7,285 nt of DNA from Lachnospiraceae bacterium (GTDB taxonomy: Bacteria; Bacillota_A; Clostridia; Lachnospirales; Lachnospiraceae). The position numbers and the translations under genes were made by a program. The notes under the pieces were generated by a model. The model did not search any database and was not told the origin of the DNA. It saw nothing but the letters and a program-made list of their open reading frames with translations. Below are positions 5,497-7,285 of this stretch, in pieces. Within the stretch, counting starts at the first letter, position 1. Every line of letters begins with the position of its first letter. The stretch spans positions 1 through 7,285 of the forward strand of contig CAAFOY010000073.1 of assembly GCA_900764695.1 (NCBI GenBank). Reading direction: 5' to 3'.

Positions 5497-7170
5497 ATGA
5501 AAAAAAAGTGGTGGCATGACAAAGTAGCTTATCAGATATATCCAAAAAGTTTTCTAGACAGTAATGGAGATGGAATCGGAGATTTAAGAGGTATTATTTC
5601 TAAGCTTGATTATTTAAAGGATTTAGGAATTGATATTATTTGGCTTTCTCCTATTTACAAATCACCTTTTGTAGATCAGGGATATGATATTTCTGACTAT
5701 TATTCTATTGCTGAAGAATTTGGTACAATGGAAGAATTTGACGAATTGCTGGCAGAAGCTAAAAAACGTAATATGTATATTATTATGGACTTGGTTATTA
5801 ATCACTGTTCAGATAAACACGAATGGTTCCAAAAAGCTTTAGCTGACCCTGATGGGGAATACGCCGATTATTTCTATTTTAGAAAAGGTAAAGACGGCAA
5901 TCCACCTAGCAATTACCGTTCTTATTTTGGTGGCAATTGTTGGGAACCGGTTCCCAGAACTGACAAATATTATTTCCATATGTTTGCCAAAGAACAGCCT
6001 GATCTAAATTGGGAAAATCCTACATTACGCAAGAAACTTTACGATATGATTAACTGGTGGCTTGAAAAAGGTCTTGCCGGTTTTAGAATTGATGCAATTA
6101 TTAACATCAAAAAAGATTTAGACTTTCCTAATCTTGAACCTGACGGTGCAGACGGTCTTGCCGGTTGTTGGCGAATGGTTGAAAATGTTGAAGGTGTTGG
6201 TGAATACTTAGAAGACCTTAAGAAAAATACTTTTGAAAAGTACGATGCCTTTACCGTTGCTGAGGTTTTCAATATGCATAAAGATGAGCTTTCACAATTT
6301 ATCGGCGAAAACGGACACTTCTCTACTATTTTTGATTTTAGTGCCCATACCCTTAGCGACGGTGCCCATGGCTGGTACGATGCACCTGATATTAATTTTA
6401 ATGATTGGCGTAAAACCATTATAAACTCACAGCTTCAGGTTCAAAAATGTGGTATTGAAGCTAATATTATTGAAAACCATGATGAACCTAGAGGTGTTTC
6501 AAGATTTTTGCCTGAATATGCAAGAAATCCTCTTGGAACAAAGATGCTCGGAACTGTAAGCGTACTTCTTCGAGGAATCCCTTTTATTTATCAGGGACAG
6601 GAAATCGGAATGCAGAATGCCGTTTGGAACGATGTTAAAGAATATAACGACATTAACACAATTGACCAGTATAATCTCGCCATAAGTGCCGGTCTGTCAG
6701 ATAAAGAAGCTTTGGCTGTATGTAGCAAAATGAGTCGTGACAATGCCAGAACTCCTGTACAATGGAGTGATTCTGATAATGCCGGTTTTACAACAGGAAC
6801 TCCTTGGCTTAAAGTTAATTCTAACTATAAGGACATTAACGTACAAAATCAGGAAAACGACCCTGACTCTGTTTTAAATTACTACCGAAAGTTAGTGGCT
6901 ACACGTAAATCTCCTGAATACAAAGAAGTATTCACTTACGGTGTATTTGAACCTGCCTATGAAGATACTGAATATGTAATGGCTTATTATCGAGTGTCAG
7001 ACAACCAGCGCATCCTTGTAGCTGCAAACTTTGGAAAAGATGCTAAAACTATAGAATTGAAGTTTCCTGTTAAAAAAGTTGTTCTTTCAAATATTGGAAA
7101 AAAGGAAATTAATGAAGTTTCACTTAAATTAGATAGTTGTGAAGTTATAGTAATTGAATGTGGGGAATAG
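5497..7170 (+). CDS. malL: GH13 alpha-glucosidase, oligo-1,6-glucosidase type (subfamily GH13_31-like)
   Basis: This cytoplasmic exo-acting enzyme hydrolyses terminal alpha-glucosidic bonds of short isomalto-/malto-oligosaccharides. Its 557 residues equal the usual length for Bacillus oligo-1,6-glucosidases. In order: WWHDKVAYQIYPKSF at the N-terminus, a metal-binding loop DSNGDGIGD (21-29) and region I DLVINH (98-103). Region V follows as QPDLNW (167-172), then region II GFRIDAI with nucleophile Asp199, region III FTVAEVF with acid/base Glu256 and region IV ENHD with Asp329. A C-terminal beta domain begins near residue 480. No signal peptide is seen, so the substrate must be imported. The residue after the nucleophile is Ala rather than the Val usual in strict alpha-1,6 enzymes, so alpha-1,4 activity is quite possible. 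Trehalose-6-phosphate hydrolase and dextran glucosidase are close relatives, but the transporter is ABC rather than PTS, which argues against a phosphorylated substrate. Confidence 0.94.
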   Translation: MKKKWWHDKVAYQIYPKSFLDSNGDGIGDLRGIISKLDYLKDLGIDIIWLSPIYKSPFVDQGYDISDYYSIAEEFGTMEEFDELLAEAKKRNMYIIMDLVINHCSDKHEWFQKALADPDGEYADYFYFRKGKDGNPPSNYRSYFGGNCWEPVPRTDKYYFHMFAKEQPDLNWENPTLRKKLYDMINWWLEKGLAGFRIDAIINIKKDLDFPNLEPDGADGLAGCWRMVENVEGVGEYLEDLKKNTFEKYDAFTVAEVFNMHKDELSQFIGENGHFSTIFDFSAHTLSDGAHGWYDAPDINFNDWRKTIINSQLQVQKCGIEANIIENHDEPRGVSRFLPEYARNPLGTKMLGTVSVLLRGIPFIYQGQEIGMQNAVWNDVKEYNDINTIDQYNLAISAGLSDKEALAVCSKMSRDNARTPVQWSDSDNAGFTTGTPWLKVNSNYKDINVQNQENDPDSVLNYYRKLVATRKSPEYKEVFTYGVFEPAYEDTEYVMAYYRVSDNQRILVAANFGKDAKTIELKFPVKKVVLSNIGKKEINEVSLKLDSCEVIVIECGE

Positions 7171-7193
7171 GTAACGCTATTAATTTTAAATCA

Positions 7194-7218
7194 AAACCAC
7201 GCCTAAAAGACGTGGTTT
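7194..7218. terminator. Hairpin A, possible bidirectional terminator after the glucosidase gene
   Basis: AAACCACG (7194-7201) and CGTGGTTT (7211-7218) form a perfect 8-bp stem with a nine-base loop, 23 bases after the stop codon. In the leftward direction it is followed by TGATTTAAAA, so it could also stop transcripts coming from the right. In the rightward direction the T-run lies inside the stem and is only three bases long. Confidence 0.5.
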
Positions 7219-7223
7219 GCTCT

Positions 7224-7238
7224 GAGGCTATAAGCCTC
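7224..7238. repeat. Hairpin B of the right-end cluster
   Basis: GAGGCT (7224-7229) and AGCCTC (7233-7238) form a perfect 6-bp stem with a three-base loop (ATA). It has no T-run on either side and stands five bases after hairpin A, so its role is not termination by itself. Confidence 0.5.
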
Positions 7239-7245
7239 TGTTACT

Positions 7246-7273
7246 GGCCAGCGCCTCAAGGCGCTGGCTTTCA
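7246..7273 (+). terminator. Hairpin C, strongest rho-independent terminator candidate of the glucosidase gene
   Basis: GCCAGCGCC (7247-7255) pairs perfectly with GGCGCTGGC (7260-7268) around the tetraloop TCAA; a G.U pair (7246/7269) extends the stem in the rightward RNA. It is followed by TTTCACTTTGTT, a moderately T-rich tail. Stem stability is far above anything else in this A/T-rich window. It may alternatively be part of a repeated or mobile element. Confidence 0.6.
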
Positions 7274-7285
7274 CTTTGTTCAAGC

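Noticed and set aside
6039..6419. Minus-strand reading frame of 126 codons inside the glucosidase gene
   Set aside because: It lies wholly within the conserved catalytic region of the GH13 gene on the other strand, shows no recognisable domain and is a composition shadow.
6233..6424. 63-codon plus-strand reading frame inside the glucosidase gene
   Set aside because: It overlaps the acid/base region of the GH13 coding sequence in another frame and lacks a ribosome binding site.
1..7285. CRISPR array, tRNA or rRNA gene, integrase or phage gene
   Set aside because: No regularly spaced direct repeats, no tRNA-like cloverleaf or rRNA-like sequence, and no recombinase motifs were seen; all long reading frames are accounted for by sugar-metabolism genes.

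Overview
The window looks like a chromosomal alpha-glucan (maltodextrin/isomaltodextrin) utilisation locus of an AT-rich, low-GC Gram-positive anaerobe. A gut clostridium of the Lachnospiraceae type is the most likely host. The evidence is the A/T-rich intergenic DNA, strong AGGAGG-type ribosome binding sites, a lipobox signal peptide and typical Firmicute sugar genes. The species is an inference and cannot be fixed from this sequence.

Layout: positions 1-4236 are read leftwards. Phosphorylase (1978-4236) comes first and is followed by its own terminator (1906-1937). A 480-base gap follows, carrying a promoter and two LacI/CcpA-type operators. Next is a lipoprotein sugar-binding protein (196-1491), then an intercistronic hairpin, then the first 19 codons of a further gene that runs off the left edge, probably the first permease of the same ABC transporter. 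Positions 4367-7170 are read rightwards: an AraC-family regulator (4367-5248), a 248-base regulatory gap, and a GH13 oligo-1,6-glucosidase-type enzyme (5497-7170). The right end (7194-7285) is a GC-richer cluster of three perfect hairpins. It is partly a terminator and possibly the edge of a repeated or mobile element.

Inferred function: the binding protein captures short alpha-glucans outside the cell and delivers them to the permeases. Inside, the phosphorylase releases glucose-1-phosphate from alpha-1,4 chains, and the GH13 enzyme hydrolyses short oligosaccharides or alpha-1,6 stubs to glucose. Two control layers are suggested. One is a LacI-family repressor or CcpA at the transporter promoter. 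The other is the AraC-type regulator, which may act on its own divergent promoter and on the glucosidase promoter, because the pentamer TTGTG/CACAA is over-represented in exactly those two gaps. I do not see a radically new system here. The most worthwhile leads are regulatory DNA and the hairpin cluster at the right end.
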